Positions 53,760 through 64,000 of a stretch of DNA of 64,000 bases are shown piece after piece. Under the pieces are notes generated by a model. It saw only the letters and a program-made list of their open reading frames with translations, was not told the origin of the DNA and did not search any database. The position numbers were made by a program, and so were the translations under genes. Source of the DNA: Campylobacter sp. MG1 (GTDB lineage Bacteria > Campylobacterota > Campylobacteria > Campylobacterales > Campylobacteraceae); NCBI RefSeq assembly GCF_026616895.1, contig NZ_JANYME010000001.1, positions 1 to 64,000 of the forward strand, written 5' to 3'. How positions within the stretch are numbered: position 1 is the stretch's first letter; each line of letters opens with the position of its first letter.

Positions 53760-54760
53760 TATAAATCCTTGCTAATATATTTAGCTAAGCGGTATAATTG
53801 ATACGAGTATCCGTATTCATTGTCATACCAAGCTAGAACTTTTACAAAATCTTCATCAATTATTTGAGTTAAATCAGGGACAAACACACATCCATAAGTG
53901 CTAGTGCAAAAATCACTTGACACACAGCAATCATAATCAATCGCTAAAATTTCATTCATTGTTTTACTTGCTTTTATAAAAGTTTCATTGATTTCGTCTT
54001 TTGTAGTTTTTTTATCTAAAAGCATTGTTAAATCAAGCATAGAAACATTTGCAAGACTAGTTCTAACGCTTTGACCATCAACCTTGCCTAAAAGATTAGG
54101 TATAACTTTTCCTATTGATTTTGCTGCACCTGTACTTGATGGGACTAAATTTAGCGCTGCTGCACGACCTCTTCTAATATCTTTAGGGCATTTTGTATCG
54201 TGTAATTCTTGAGTTGCTGTATATGCGTGAATTGTATTCATTAAAGCTTTTTTAATACCGAAATTTTCATCTAAAACTTTTGCCATTGGTGCAAGGCAGT
54301 TTGTCGTACAACTTGCATTTGAAATAATAGCTTCGCCGTTATATTTAGTGTGATTTACATCCATTACAAACATAGGTGTATTATCTTTTGGTGGTGCTGA
54401 TATTATAACTTTTTTAATACCTTTTTCTAAATATACTTTTGTTTTTTCTTGTGTTAAAAATGCTCCAGTACATTCTAAAACAATGGTTGCGCCATATTTT
54501 GCAAAATCAATATTATTTAATTCTCTTTCTCTAATTATTTGAATTTTTTTTCCATCAACTATTAAAATATCTTCTCCATCATTTGAAATTTCATGTTTAT
54601 AGTTTCCGTGAACACTGTCGTATTTTAAAAGATATTTAATACTTTTCATATCCCACGAGCAGTTTATTGCTACTAAGTCTAACTCGTTTTTTTCTAAAAT
54701 AATACGAGTAAGACATCTTCCTATCCTTCCAAAACCATTTATTGCGACTTTTGTAGTCAT
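53759..54760 (-). CDS. gap: Glyceraldehyde-3-phosphate dehydrogenase
   Basis: 333 aa. NAD site NGFGRIGR (residues 8-15), catalytic Cys151 in [12 protein letters not shown], and the catalytic His in HAYTATQ near 179. [10 protein letters not shown] and [11 protein letters not shown] near the end are standard. An insertion ([18 protein letters not shown]) matches the phosphate-binding region. Divergent from nadD across 56 bases that must contain both promoters. Confidence 0.96.
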   Translation of the reverse strand: MTTKVAINGFGRIGRCLTRIILEKNELDLVAINCSWDMKSIKYLLKYDSVHGNYKHEISNDGEDILIVDGKKIQIIRERELNNIDFAKYGATIVLECTGAFLTQEKTKVYLEKGIKKVIISAPPKDNTPMFVMDVNHTKYNGEAIISNASCTTNCLAPMAKVLDENFGIKKALMNTIHAYTATQELHDTKCPKDIRRGRAAALNLVPSSTGAAKSIGKVIPNLLGKVDGQSVRTSLANVSMLDLTMLLDKKTTKDEINETFIKASKTMNEILAIDYDCCVSSDFCTSTYGCVFVPDLTQIIDEDFVKVLAWYDNEYGYSYQLYRLAKYISKDL

Positions 54761-54816
54761 TTTTAACCCTTTATTTAAAATTTTTGTAATAATACTAATA
54801 AAAAAAGGTTAAAAAT

Positions 54817-55353
54817 TTGAAAATCGCAATTTTTGGTGGTAGTTTTGATCCAGTTCATTTAGGTCATGAAAAAGTAGTAAATGTTGCTTTGCAAACTTTA
54901 GATATTGATAGATTAATAGTGTTACCTACATATATTAGTGTATTTAAAGATAAATTTAGTGCTAGTCCAGAACTTAGATTAAGGTGGCTGAATAATGTTT
55001 TTAAAAATATTGATAAATTAGAAATAAGTGATTATGAGATAAGACAAGAAAAACCTGTTCCTAGTTTTGAGAGTATAATGTATTTTAAGAGATTACTAAA
55101 TCCTAGCTTAATTTATTTTATAATAGGGGCTGATCATTTAAAAACTTTACATAAATGGCATAATTATGATGAGTTGGCGAAAAATGTTAAATTTGTAATA
55201 GCTAGTAGAAATAATATTTATATACCAAGTGATTATTTAAAACTTGATATAAATGAGGATATATCATCAAGTTTTATAAGAGATAAGTTGATATTAGAAA
55301 AAGTAAATGATAAAATTAAACAAGAAGTCAAAATATTTTATGAAGGAAAATAA
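54817..55353 (+). CDS. nadD: Nicotinate-mononucleotide adenylyltransferase
   Basis: 178 aa with TTG start at 54817. Makes deamido-NAD from NaMN and ATP. FGGSFDPVHLGHEKV (residues 4-18) is the nucleotidyltransferase signature including HxGH; DISSSFIRDKL near 150 is the SSTxxR-like motif. The end is shorter than in E. coli but usual in this group. Its stop overlaps the next start by one base (TAATG). Confidence 0.92.
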   Translation: MKIAIFGGSFDPVHLGHEKVVNVALQTLDIDRLIVLPTYISVFKDKFSASPELRLRWLNNVFKNIDKLEISDYEIRQEKPVPSFESIMYFKRLLNPSLIYFIIGADHLKTLHKWHNYDELAKNVKFVIASRNNIYIPSDYLKLDINEDISSSFIRDKLILEKVNDKIKQEVKIFYEGK

Positions 55354-55667
55354 TGAATAAAAACGAAGAAATTATTAAATTTTTAGATAGCAAAAAGGCA
55401 GAAAATATAGAATTAATTGATCTTAGAAATAGTGAATATTTTGTTGAAAGTGTTATTATAGCAACAACAAATTCAAGTAAACAAGCTATAGCTATTATAG
55501 ATGAATTAAAAATTTTAATTAATTCTTTAGGTGAAAAAGTATTATTTGAAGAAAAGGCTGATGAATGGAGCGTTCTTGATTTGGGAGATTGTTTAGTGCA
55601 TTTAATGAGCCCACTTTATCGTGATAAATATCAAATTGAAAAATTCTTAATTAGTCTTAAACGTTAA
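55353..55667 (+). CDS. rsfS: Ribosome silencing factor
   Basis: 104 aa RsfS/YbeB/Iojap protein. Binds L14 and blocks joining of subunits in starvation. Landmarks: KAENIELIDLRNSEYFVESVIIATTNS (read in two parts here, LIDLRNSEYF and VIIATTNSS) and EWSVLDLGDCLVHLMSPLYRDKYQ near 70 (WSVLDLGDCLVHLMSP). Coupled to nadD, a pairing common in bacteria. Confidence 0.92.
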   Translation: MNKNEEIIKFLDSKKAENIELIDLRNSEYFVESVIIATTNSSKQAIAIIDELKILINSLGEKVLFEEKADEWSVLDLGDCLVHLMSPLYRDKYQIEKFLISLKR

Positions 55668-55681
55668 AAATTTTTATGTAG

Positions 55682-56419
<738 letters not shown>

Positions 56420-56433
56420 TTAAAAGGAATAAA

Positions 56434-56646
56434 ATGAGAACAGAACAAATAGCAGCAAGAGCATTAGAAAAAGTAGGAAATGATAGATATATTCTATCTT
56501 TAGTAGTAGCAAAAAGAGCTAAGGAGTTAAGCAATGGAGCTATTCCTTTAGTAAAAATTGATAAAACGAAAATGAAATTTACTGATATAGCTATGCTTGA
56601 GATTGCAGAAGAAAAAATTATTTATGATGGTATTATTAACGAATAA
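56434..56646 (+). CDS. rpoZ: RNA polymerase omega subunit
   Basis: 70 aa from ATG 56434, preceded by AAAAGGA at a good distance; the frame is open further upstream inside pyrH but has no ribosome site. Starts [20 protein letters not shown], then [14 protein letters not shown], the omega signature. Stabilises the beta' subunit. Stop overlaps spoT start by one base, the rpoZ-spoT pairing known from many bacteria. Confidence 0.93.
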   Translation: MRTEQIAARALEKVGNDRYILSLVVAKRAKELSNGAIPLVKIDKTKMKFTDIAMLEIAEEKIIYDGIINE

Positions 56647-58820
56647 TGAAAAACGTTATAAGCTTTGAAAGTTTATTAGAAGATGTTATTCATACTCATG
56701 AGTTAGATAAAGCAAAAGAACTTTTATATTCACTTTTTCCTAGTACTCCTATGCTTGAAAAAGGTTTGAAATTTTGTATAGAATCTCATGAGGGACAATT
56801 TAGAAAAAGTGGAGAACCTTATTCTATTCATCCTATTTTAGTCGCGTGTTTTGTAGCTTTCTTTTCAAAAGATGAAAGTATGATTTTAGCGGCACTTTTG
56901 CATGATGTTGTAGAAGATACTGAATGTACTCAAGAAGAACTTGTGAAAATGTTCGGACATTCAGTTGGCGTGTTAGTAGAAGGTATGACTAAAATAGTTG
57001 AGATTAGGGGAGATAATTTAGCTAGTTCAGAATCAAACGAAAAACTTAGAAAATCAGCAATGACTTTTAGAAATATGCTAATGGTTAGTATTGAAGATAG
57101 TAGGGTGCTAATAGTAAAACTATGCGATAGATTTCATAATATGCTAACCTTAGATGCTTTAAAAGAGGCAAAACAAAAAAGAATAGCTGAAGAAACACTA
57201 ATGGTATATGCTCCTATTGCACATAGGCTAGGAATTTCTAGTATTAAGAATTATTTAGAAGATTTAAGCTTTCAATATATTATGCCTAATGAATTTAAAG
57301 AGATTGCTGATTATCTAAAGGTCAATAATGTACAATTACAATTAACACTAAATGATTTTATTGAAAAAATTATAAATTTAATGCGTGATAATGGGTATAT
57401 TGAAGATGTGGATTTTAAAATAGAAAAAAGAATAAAACATGTATATTCAATATATTTAAAAATGCAAAGAAAAGGTATTAGCATTGAGGAAGTGCTAGAT
57501 TTATTAGGTATTAGGATTTTAGTAAGAGATGTCAAGGATTGTTATATAGTCTTAGGGCTTTTACATGTGCATTTTAATCCACTTGCTTCAAGATTTAAAG
57601 ACTATATTGCTTTACCTAAGCAAAATGGTTATCAAACAATCCATACTACTTTATTTGATGCACAATCAATAATAGAAGCGCAAATTAGAACATATAAAAT
57701 GCACGAAACTGCAGAACTTGGAATTGCAGCTCATTGGAGATATAAGAACAATAAAGAAGACTATAAGGCTGATTGGGTAAGTGATATTACTACTAATAAT
57801 TCACTAGAAGAAAAAGATAATGAATTAGCATTTTATGAATACGCAAAAGATAGCTTATATGTTGAAGATATTGCAGTTTATTCTCCAAAAGGAGAAATTT
57901 TTACATTACCTAGAGGTTCAACTGCTCTTGATTTTGCTTTTGAAGTTCATTCACAAATTGGTCTTAAAGCAAGTCATGCTTATATAAATAGGGTAAAATC
58001 ACCTTTATTAACAATATTGAAAAATGGAGATATTGTAAGAATTGAAATTGATGATAATGCAAAACCTAAATATTCTTGGCTTGATAGTGTAAAAACTGCT
58101 AGAGCAAAAGCTATTATTAAATCACATTGCAAGCAAAGAACCTCAGCTATTGATCAAAAAGTTGGTATGAAATTATTACAAACTATTTTTAGTGTGGATG
58201 AAAACAAATTAAATCATTGGATAGATGATGAAAATTTATCAAAAAGTATTAGAAAATGTGTTGGTGATAATATTTTATTATCAAAAATGATAGATAGTCT
58301 TAAAAAACATGCAAAAAGAATTTGGTTGGTTAGAAATTACGATTTAAAAAAACAAAGAGTTGATAATATGGTAATTTATTCTAATCATAAGATTAATACA
58401 ATAGATTTTGATTATTGTTGCAATCCAAAAAGGGGCGATGAAATAATAGCTTTTAAATATAACCATAGCGTTACAATACATAATAAATTATGTGAAAGGG
58501 CTAATAAACTTTTAGATGATCCAAGAGAAGAAATGGTTTTAGTAAAATGGCCAAAACATGCGCCTAAAAAATATAAAATGATTTTTTCTTTAGAAAACAA
58601 AAGGGGTGCGTTAGCTAGTTTATTAAATGAAGTTGTAAAATTAAATATTAATGTTAGTAGTATTAACATTAATAAAAATAAAGATAGTTTATTAGAATAT
58701 TTTGAAATGCAATTTGAAATTCCAGATACTCAAAATATTGATATAGCTATAGATACTATGAAAAATAAGTGTAAAATTTATGAATTTGTATCTTTAAACG
58801 ATGCTTATGAAAAGGGATAA
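56646..58820 (+). CDS. spoT: Bifunctional (p)ppGpp synthetase/hydrolase
   Basis: 724 aa, the single long RSH protein of the genus. HD hydrolase domain with H62 and the pair H86-D87 in LLHDVVEDT; RelA-type synthetase domain about 235-350 (GYQTIHTTLFDAQSIIEAQI); TGS domain near 410-470 (VYSPKGEIFTLPRGSTALDF); helical and Cys-containing region near 590 (DYCCNPKRGDEIIAF); and a C-terminal ACT domain from about 645 (FSLENKRGALASLLNEVVKL). Both catalytic centres look intact. Two bases before tyrS. Confidence 0.94.
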   Translation: MKNVISFESLLEDVIHTHELDKAKELLYSLFPSTPMLEKGLKFCIESHEGQFRKSGEPYSIHPILVACFVAFFSKDESMILAALLHDVVEDTECTQEELVKMFGHSVGVLVEGMTKIVEIRGDNLASSESNEKLRKSAMTFRNMLMVSIEDSRVLIVKLCDRFHNMLTLDALKEAKQKRIAEETLMVYAPIAHRLGISSIKNYLEDLSFQYIMPNEFKEIADYLKVNNVQLQLTLNDFIEKIINLMRDNGYIEDVDFKIEKRIKHVYSIYLKMQRKGISIEEVLDLLGIRILVRDVKDCYIVLGLLHVHFNPLASRFKDYIALPKQNGYQTIHTTLFDAQSIIEAQIRTYKMHETAELGIAAHWRYKNNKEDYKADWVSDITTNNSLEEKDNELAFYEYAKDSLYVEDIAVYSPKGEIFTLPRGSTALDFAFEVHSQIGLKASHAYINRVKSPLLTILKNGDIVRIEIDDNAKPKYSWLDSVKTARAKAIIKSHCKQRTSAIDQKVGMKLLQTIFSVDENKLNHWIDDENLSKSIRKCVGDNILLSKMIDSLKKHAKRIWLVRNYDLKKQRVDNMVIYSNHKINTIDFDYCCNPKRGDEIIAFKYNHSVTIHNKLCERANKLLDDPREEMVLVKWPKHAPKKYKMIFSLENKRGALASLLNEVVKLNINVSSININKNKDSLLEYFEMQFEIPDTQNIDIAIDTMKNKCKIYEFVSLNDAYEKG

Positions 58821-58822
58821 AA

Positions 58823-60028
58823 ATGAATTTGAATGAAATTTATAATGATTTAGAACGCGGTGTATCAGAATTTATTGATTTAGAAAAAATTAAGAATTTG
58901 ATTAAAAATTACTATGAAAAGGGCGAAGTATTTTATGTAAAAGCTGGGTTTGACCCAACTGCACCTGATTTACATTTAGGTCATAGTGTTATTTTAAACA
59001 AAATGAGATTTTTACAAAATCATGGTGCTATAGTTCAATTCTTAATAGGAGATTTCACTGCTCAAATAGGTGATCCAACAGGCAAAAGTGCTACTAGAAA
59101 ACAATTAAGCAAGGAAGAAGTTTTAAAAAATGCAAAAACTTATGAAGAGCAAGTTTTTAAAATTTTAGATAAAGAAAAAACTGAATTAAAATTTAATTCA
59201 ACTTGGCTTAATGCTTTAGGAGCAGTTGGCATAGTTGAACTTACATCAACTTTTAGTGTAGCTAGAATGCTTGAGCGAGATGATTTTACGAAAAGATTTA
59301 AAGAACAAAGCCCTATATCAATTAGCGAATTTTTATATCCACTTTTACAAGGTTATGATAGCGTTGCATTAAAATGTGATATTGAAATGGGTGGAACTGA
59401 TCAAAAATTTAATTTATTAATGGGAAGAACATTACAAAGAACTTATAATACAGGTAAAGAACAAGGTATTATAATGTTACCACTTTTAGTAGGTCTTGAT
59501 GGTGTTAATAAAATGAGTAAAAGTTTGGGTAATTATATCGGAGTTAGTGAAGAACCAAATTCTATGTATGCAAAATTACTTAGTATAAGTGATGAATTAA
59601 TGAAAGAATATTACAATCTTTTAAGCTTTAAAACAACAAAAGAAATTAATGATATTTTTGACAATATTAAAAACAATACTCTACATCCAAAGGTTGCTAA
59701 AGAAAATTTGGCTTTAGAAATAGTTGAGAGATTTTGGGGTAAAGATTTAGCAATTAATGCGAAAAATGAGTTTGATAATATTCATAGTAAAAATGAAATT
59801 CCAAGTGATATTGCGGAGTTTAATTTTAATGAAGAACAATGGATTGTAAAACTAATGCAAGATACTAATTTGGCAAGTTCAGGCAGTGAAGCAAGAAGAG
59901 CTATAAAGGCTAATTCTGTAAGTGTTAATGGAGAAAAAATTAGCGATGAGCAACTAAAATTAAGCAATGGTGAATTTATAATTCAAGTTGGAAAAAGAAA
60001 ATTTGCAAAAGTAATAATAAAAGGATAA
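58823..60028 (+). CDS. tyrS: Tyrosyl-tRNA synthetase
   Basis: 401 aa class I enzyme. FDPTAPDLHLGHSVILNKM near residue 44 holds the HIGH-type motif HLGH; KMSKSLGNYIG near 231 is the KMSKS motif. The C-terminal S4 domain (DTNLASSGSEARRAIKANSV) binds tRNA. The HLGH/KMSKS form belongs to the TyrRS subgroup of about 400 residues common in proteobacteria. In the pyrH-to-mnmC operon. Confidence 0.95.
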   Translation: MNLNEIYNDLERGVSEFIDLEKIKNLIKNYYEKGEVFYVKAGFDPTAPDLHLGHSVILNKMRFLQNHGAIVQFLIGDFTAQIGDPTGKSATRKQLSKEEVLKNAKTYEEQVFKILDKEKTELKFNSTWLNALGAVGIVELTSTFSVARMLERDDFTKRFKEQSPISISEFLYPLLQGYDSVALKCDIEMGGTDQKFNLLMGRTLQRTYNTGKEQGIIMLPLLVGLDGVNKMSKSLGNYIGVSEEPNSMYAKLLSISDELMKEYYNLLSFKTTKEINDIFDNIKNNTLHPKVAKENLALEIVERFWGKDLAINAKNEFDNIHSKNEIPSDIAEFNFNEEQWIVKLMQDTNLASSGSEARRAIKANSVSVNGEKISDEQLKLSNGEFIIQVGKRKFAKVIIKG

Positions 60029-60030
60029 TA

Positions 60031-61131
60031 ATGGGTTTACCAGAACTAAAAATAAGAAATTTTACATTAAAAGTGCCGGTATTTCAAGGTGGTATGGGAC
60101 TTGGAATAAGTTGGGATAAATTAGCTGGTAATGTTAGTTTAAATGGAGCTTTAGGTATTATTAGTTCAGTTGGGACAGGTTTTTATGAAAATAGAGCACA
60201 TATTAACAAAGAACTAAACGGTAAACCTTATGGAAGTGAGAATTTTTATTCTACAAAAGGACTTGATGCTGTTATAAAAAATGCTAGAAAAATTTGTAAA
60301 GATGCTCCATTAGGTTGTAATATAATGCATGCATCAAATGAATATGAAAGAATAGTAAAAGACGCTTGCAATGTTGGTTTTAATGCAATTATTAGTGGTG
60401 CAGGATTACCTACAAATTTGCCAGAATTTACTAAAGACTTTCCTGATGTTGCATTAATTCCTATTGTATCATCAGCAAAAGCTCTTAAAATAATTTGTAA
60501 AAGATGGACTCAAAGATACGATAGATTGCCTGATGCAGTTGTTCTTGAAGGGCCTTTAAGTGGTGGTCATCAAGGATTTACATACGAGCAATGTATAGAC
60601 CCAAATTACCAATTAGAAAAATTAATTCCTGAAGTAAGAGCTGAACTTAATGAATGGGGAGATAATATTCCTTTAATTGCAGCTGGTGGAATTTGGAATA
60701 AAAATGACATTTTAAATGCTATTAGTTTAGGTGCAAATGGGGTTCAAATGGGAACAAGATTTATAGGAACTTATGAATGTGATGCTGCACTTGAATTTAA
60801 ACAAGTATTATTAGATGCCAAAAAAGAAGATATAGAATTGCTAAAAAGTCCTGTTGGCTATCCTGCTCGTGGTATTAGAACAAACCTTCAAAAAATGATA
60901 GAAGAAGGCACTGCTCCTAAAATTTCTTGTATAGCAAATTGTGTTGCACCATGTGAGCGTGGTAGGGGCGCTAAAAAGGTAGGATATTGTATTGCCGAAA
61001 GACTTTATGATGCTTATAGTGGAAAAAAGGAAAGTGGGTTATTTTTTACAGGTGCTAATGGATATAGATTAAATAAGTTAATTAGTGTTAAAGAGTTGAT
61101 TGAAAAATTAGTTAATGGTGAAGATGAATAA
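60031..61131 (+). CDS. Nitronate monooxygenase-family flavoprotein
   Basis: 366 aa TIM-barrel FMN enzyme of the NMO/2-nitropropane dioxygenase group. PVFQGGMGLGISWDKLAGNV near residue 14 is the FMN-binding start; ISGAGLPTNLPEF near 122; GPLSGGHQGFTYEQC near 179 with the His at the catalytic position; IAAGGIWNKNDILNAISLGA near 221 and GVQMGTRFIGTYEC near 240 bind phosphate. CIANCVAPCERG near the end is a Cys-rich stretch not typical of characterised NMOs. Real substrate uncertain; a FabK-like role is less likely as it lies outside fatty-acid genes. Confidence 0.88.
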   Translation: MGLPELKIRNFTLKVPVFQGGMGLGISWDKLAGNVSLNGALGIISSVGTGFYENRAHINKELNGKPYGSENFYSTKGLDAVIKNARKICKDAPLGCNIMHASNEYERIVKDACNVGFNAIISGAGLPTNLPEFTKDFPDVALIPIVSSAKALKIICKRWTQRYDRLPDAVVLEGPLSGGHQGFTYEQCIDPNYQLEKLIPEVRAELNEWGDNIPLIAAGGIWNKNDILNAISLGANGVQMGTRFIGTYECDAALEFKQVLLDAKKEDIELLKSPVGYPARGIRTNLQKMIEEGTAPKISCIANCVAPCERGRGAKKVGYCIAERLYDAYSGKKESGLFFTGANGYRLNKLISVKELIEKLVNGEDE

Positions 61132-63073
61132 AATCTTATTTTTACTAATTAGTATTTTTTTATTTGCCGGTGAGTTTGATAAAGACTTTAAAAATTTTGA
61201 TAATATATTTTTAAATTCTAATAAACAAACTCAGTTGTCTTTACATCAAAAATTAAAAACAATTTATATTAAAAGTTTAGTTTCAGATGATAATAATACT
61301 AAAAAAGAAGCATTGAAAAGAATTGTTTTAAGTTCTAAAATTTTAAATTTAGATGCTTCTACTTATGAAAAAGAATTATCAAGTTTAGGTGTAAATCCTA
61401 ATAAAATTTCAAATAATAATGATTATAAACAAAATAATCAAGCTAGTAAAATTAATAAAACTATAATTAATAAAAACGATAATAATTCTAATAAAATAAA
61501 ACAAAATAATCAGCCTGATAAGAATGTCAATAAAACTACAATTAATAAAAACACTACAAAAAATAACGATAAGGTTTCTAAAGAAAATTTAACAAAAACA
61601 AGTGAAAAAGATAATACTAAAAATAATAAAATATATATAACTAATGTTAGTAAAAAAGATAATCAAATTATAATCAAATTAAAGGGTAAATTACAAAAAA
61701 GTGATATTAAAGAATTTGTATATAATACAAAAGAAATTAAAAATAAAATTATTGAATTTGACGCTATTTTAGATACAGGTAGGCAAAATATAAAATTAGG
61801 CGATTATGATGTTAGTATCGCTCAATTTAATCTAGTTAGGACTAGGATAGTATTAAGAAGTAAAGATGAATTAGAATATAAATATACAATAAATGATAAT
61901 ATATTAACTTTAGAATTAAATTCAAAAATAGAAAATATAAATTCAAAAATAGAAGATAAAAAAATAACTCAAAATGTTAAAAGTCAAAAACAAAATTCTA
62001 AAGATAATTCAATAATAAATAATAAAAATAAAACACAAGATATAAAAGTCAATAATCCTACTGAAAAACAAATAAAACAAGATTTTTATGTTAATAATAT
62101 AAGTAAAACAAATTCTGGTATAAAATTACAGTTTTCATCAAATATAGATGAAAAAGACTTAAATATTTTTTCTCACGGCAATAATAAAATTATAGAATTA
62201 AATGCTATTTTGAAAACAAAAAAACAAAATCATAAATTTAAAGATTATTCAATTAGTGTTGTGCAATTTGATGCAAAAAAAATTAGAATAAATATAAATA
62301 GCAAGAAAGATAAAACCATATCTTATAAAACCGATAAAAACAGTATTGAAATTTATTTAGAAGATAATGATGTGAAAAATTATAAAAATAGTTTTAAAAA
62401 ATCAAATTTATTAATAACTATAGATGCAGGTCATGGTGGTAAGGATTCTGGTGCTAGTGCTTATGGTAGGCAAGAAAAACATATAGTTTTATCAATAGCA
62501 TTAAAATTAGAAAAAGCATTAAAACAAAAGGGTTATAAGGTATTTTTGACCAGAAAGAATGATGTTTATATAGGTCTTCGTGAAAGAACAAAGATGGCAA
62601 ATGATAAAAAAAGTGATCTATTTATAAGCATACACGCAAATTCAGTAGCAAACAAATCAAATAAAGTTTATGGGATTGAAACATATTTTTTATCACCTGC
62701 TAGAAGTGAAAGAAGTAAAAATGCTGCTGCTATAGAGAATAAAGGTGATATAGAAGAGATGAATTATTTTTCTAAACAAACATTTTTAAATTTTTTAAAT
62801 CGTGAAAAAATAATATCTTCTAATAAATTAGCCATTGATATACAAGGTGGAATTTTAAGTGCTATTCCTAAATCTTATCTTAAAAAAGATGGTGGTGTAA
62901 AAGAAGCACCATTTTGGGTTTTAGTAGGTGCTTTAATGCCAGCTGTATTAATTGAAGTTGGTTATATCTCACATCCAGTTGAAGGTAAAAATATAGCCGA
63001 TGATAAATATCAAAATTATTTGGTAAATGGTATAGTAAATGGTATAGATGGCTATTTTGCAAAAAATAAATAA
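61124..63073 (+). CDS. amiA: N-acetylmuramoyl-L-alanine amidase
   Basis: 649 aa from ATG 61124, overlapping the previous stop. A signal peptide (MNKILFLLISIFLFAGEF) exports it to the periplasm. After a helical part comes a long Asn/Lys/Thr-rich linker (about 100-175), an AMIN-like domain (about 175-270), a second linker, a second AMIN-like copy (about 320-415), and the catalytic Amidase_3 domain: ITIDAGHGGKDSGAS with zinc His, RQEKHIVL with Glu, FISIHANSV with His, and ALMPAVLIEVGYISHP with the catalytic Glu. It splits peptidoglycan stems at division. C. jejuni has one such amidase at this place. Confidence 0.9.
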   Translation: MNKILFLLISIFLFAGEFDKDFKNFDNIFLNSNKQTQLSLHQKLKTIYIKSLVSDDNNTKKEALKRIVLSSKILNLDASTYEKELSSLGVNPNKISNNNDYKQNNQASKINKTIINKNDNNSNKIKQNNQPDKNVNKTTINKNTTKNNDKVSKENLTKTSEKDNTKNNKIYITNVSKKDNQIIIKLKGKLQKSDIKEFVYNTKEIKNKIIEFDAILDTGRQNIKLGDYDVSIAQFNLVRTRIVLRSKDELEYKYTINDNILTLELNSKIENINSKIEDKKITQNVKSQKQNSKDNSIINNKNKTQDIKVNNPTEKQIKQDFYVNNISKTNSGIKLQFSSNIDEKDLNIFSHGNNKIIELNAILKTKKQNHKFKDYSISVVQFDAKKIRININSKKDKTISYKTDKNSIEIYLEDNDVKNYKNSFKKSNLLITIDAGHGGKDSGASAYGRQEKHIVLSIALKLEKALKQKGYKVFLTRKNDVYIGLRERTKMANDKKSDLFISIHANSVANKSNKVYGIETYFLSPARSERSKNAAAIENKGDIEEMNYFSKQTFLNFLNREKIISSNKLAIDIQGGILSAIPKSYLKKDGGVKEAPFWVLVGALMPAVLIEVGYISHPVEGKNIADDKYQNYLVNGIVNGIDGYFAKNK

Positions 63074-63082
63074 GGCTAAATT

Positions 63083-64000
63083 ATGAATAAAGCAAACTGG
63101 ATTTTAAAAGATAATGAGATTTTTTCTTTAGATTTTAATGATTTTTATTATAACACAAAAGAACCTTTAAAAGAGCGTTATGGTGTATATGTGAATAATG
63201 CTTTTAGTAATATTAAAGATACTTTAACTATTTTAGAATTTGGCTTTGGACTAGGACTTAATTTTTTATTAAGTGCAAAATTAGCAAAAGAAAAAGGTAT
63301 AAAACTTTATTATGTTTCAATAGAAAATTATTATCATAATATAAAAGATTTGATTTTTTTTGCTAAAAAATTTAATTTAAATTTTGATGATGATTTTATA
63401 AAATATTATCCACCGTGCAAGAACGGAATTTATAGAATTAGTTATGAAAATATCACTATTGATTTAGTTTTTTTAGACATTAACGATGCCTTAGATAATT
63501 TAGACTTGAAAGCTGATATAATTTATGCTGACGGATTTTCTCCTAAAAAAAATAATGATATGTTTTCTTATGTCAATTTAGAAAAGCTAACAAAATTACT
63601 AAAACCAAATGCAAAATTATTAAGCTATAGTTCAAATTCAAATTTCAAAAATGCCTTAAAAACATTAGGTTTTAGTATAGAAAATATAAATTTAGGTATT
63701 AAAAGAGAAAGCACATTAGCGATTTATAATGATACCAAAATCACCGCACAGCAAGATGGATATTTTGCAAAAACACCATTAAAAGCTAAAAAAATAGCTA
63801 TAGTAGGTGGTGGGGTAGCAAGTGCTTGTTTAGCTTATGAATTATCTAAATTTGATTATGAAATAAGTGTTTTTGAAAGACATAACACATTAGCAAACGA
63901 AGGTAGTGGTAATAAAATAGGGTTATTAACGATGCTTATACAAAATCCACAAAGTTTGTTAGGTCAGTTTAGTGAATTTTCTTTTTGGCATAGCTCAAAT
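63083..64000 (+). CDS. mnmC: tRNA mnm5s2U biosynthesis bifunctional protein, 3' end cut
   Basis: ATG at 63083; frame open to the right edge (306 codons seen, about half). N-terminal SAM-dependent methyltransferase domain (MnmC2): LEFGFGLGLNFLLSAK near residue 52 and ADIIYADGFSPKKNNDMF near 153 are the SAM motif and the DxFxP catalytic segment. From about residue 235 the FAD-dependent oxidoreductase (MnmC1) begins with KKIAIVGGGVASACLAYEL, followed by FERHNTLANEGSGNK. It finishes the mnm5 modification of tRNA wobble uridine. Ten bases after the amidase. Confidence 0.92.
   Translation, partial: MNKANWILKDNEIFSLDFNDFYYNTKEPLKERYGVYVNNAFSNIKDTLTILEFGFGLGLNFLLSAKLAKEKGIKLYYVSIENYYHNIKDLIFFAKKFNLNFDDDFIKYYPPCKNGIYRISYENITIDLVFLDINDALDNLDLKADIIYADGFSPKKNNDMFSYVNLEKLTKLLKPNAKLLSYSSNSNFKNALKTLGFSIENINLGIKRESTLAIYNDTKITAQQDGYFAKTPLKAKKIAIVGGGVASACLAYELSKFDYEISVFERHNTLANEGSGNKIGLLTMLIQNPQSLLGQFSEFSFWHSSN

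Overview
The window is AT-rich chromosomal DNA of a Campylobacter-like Campylobacterota (epsilonproteobacterium). The evidence is the methylmenaquinol:fumarate reductase mfrABE, the divergent metY/metA pair, and three gene runs whose order matches what I remember from Campylobacter jejuni: HIT/pheS-pheT-aroA-ispH-rpsA, tpiA-pgk-gap/nadD-rsfS, and pyrH-rpoZ-spoT-tyrS-nitronate monooxygenase-amidase-mnmC. TTG starts, 1-4 bp gene overlaps and long homopolymer tracts also fit. The species cannot be named from sequence alone.

Layout. 1-5.9 kb is an accessory island of small membrane proteins and lipoproteins with much internal duplication: two zinc-ribbon membrane proteins sharing an almost identical 3' end, two tandem paralogous membrane-anchored proteins, two related lipoproteins, a 39-aa lipoprotein, and a secreted protein with a filamentous-haemagglutinin-like stretch put out of frame by a poly-A tract. 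It looks like the decayed tail of a two-partner-secretion/polymorphic-toxin locus; that is inference. 6.4-10.1 kb is the mfrABE operon, facing a LysR regulator. 11.1-15.9 kb is a second accessory cluster (TPR/DUF4026-like protein, ClbS/DfsB-like protein, wrecked DUF4241 gene, unknown protein with an apparent ATA start, Imm17-like small membrane protein). It is bracketed by two related gene fragments and resembles a bank of immunity genes.

16-18.3 kb carries a TSUP permease and divergent bioD/bioB. 18.4-21.4 kb is a deleted Mu-like prophage (portal C-terminus, gpF-type head protein with a nuclease-like tail, truncated tape measure). 21.8-25.4 kb carries metY, metA and ald. 25.4-31 kb, on the minus strand, holds a NYN nuclease, hypA-hypE, a degenerate kinase-like membrane protein, queA and tatC-tatB. 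31-36.7 kb is a UvrD-type helicase behind two sulfatase-family (LTA-synthase-like) membrane transferases. Each transferase has a poly-G tract near its 3' end, ten G in one and nine in the other, so the two proteins now end in different tails. This is the most interesting structure in the window: a probable phase-variable pair kept alike by gene conversion, with the stop codon of the second copy overlapping the helicase start.

36.8 kb to the end is mostly housekeeping: valS, purU, an MFS exporter, HIT, pheST, aroA, ispH, rpsA, efp, cmoB, a broken aspartate-racemase gene, tpiA-pgk-gap, nadD-rsfS, and the pyrH-to-mnmC operon, with mnmC cut by the right edge. Functional links inside the window include MfrA, which carries a twin-arginine signal and so should use the Tat system encoded at 30 kb, and MetA plus MetY, which fit an O-acetylhomoserine route to homocysteine. 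No rRNA, tRNA or CRISPR array was recognised.
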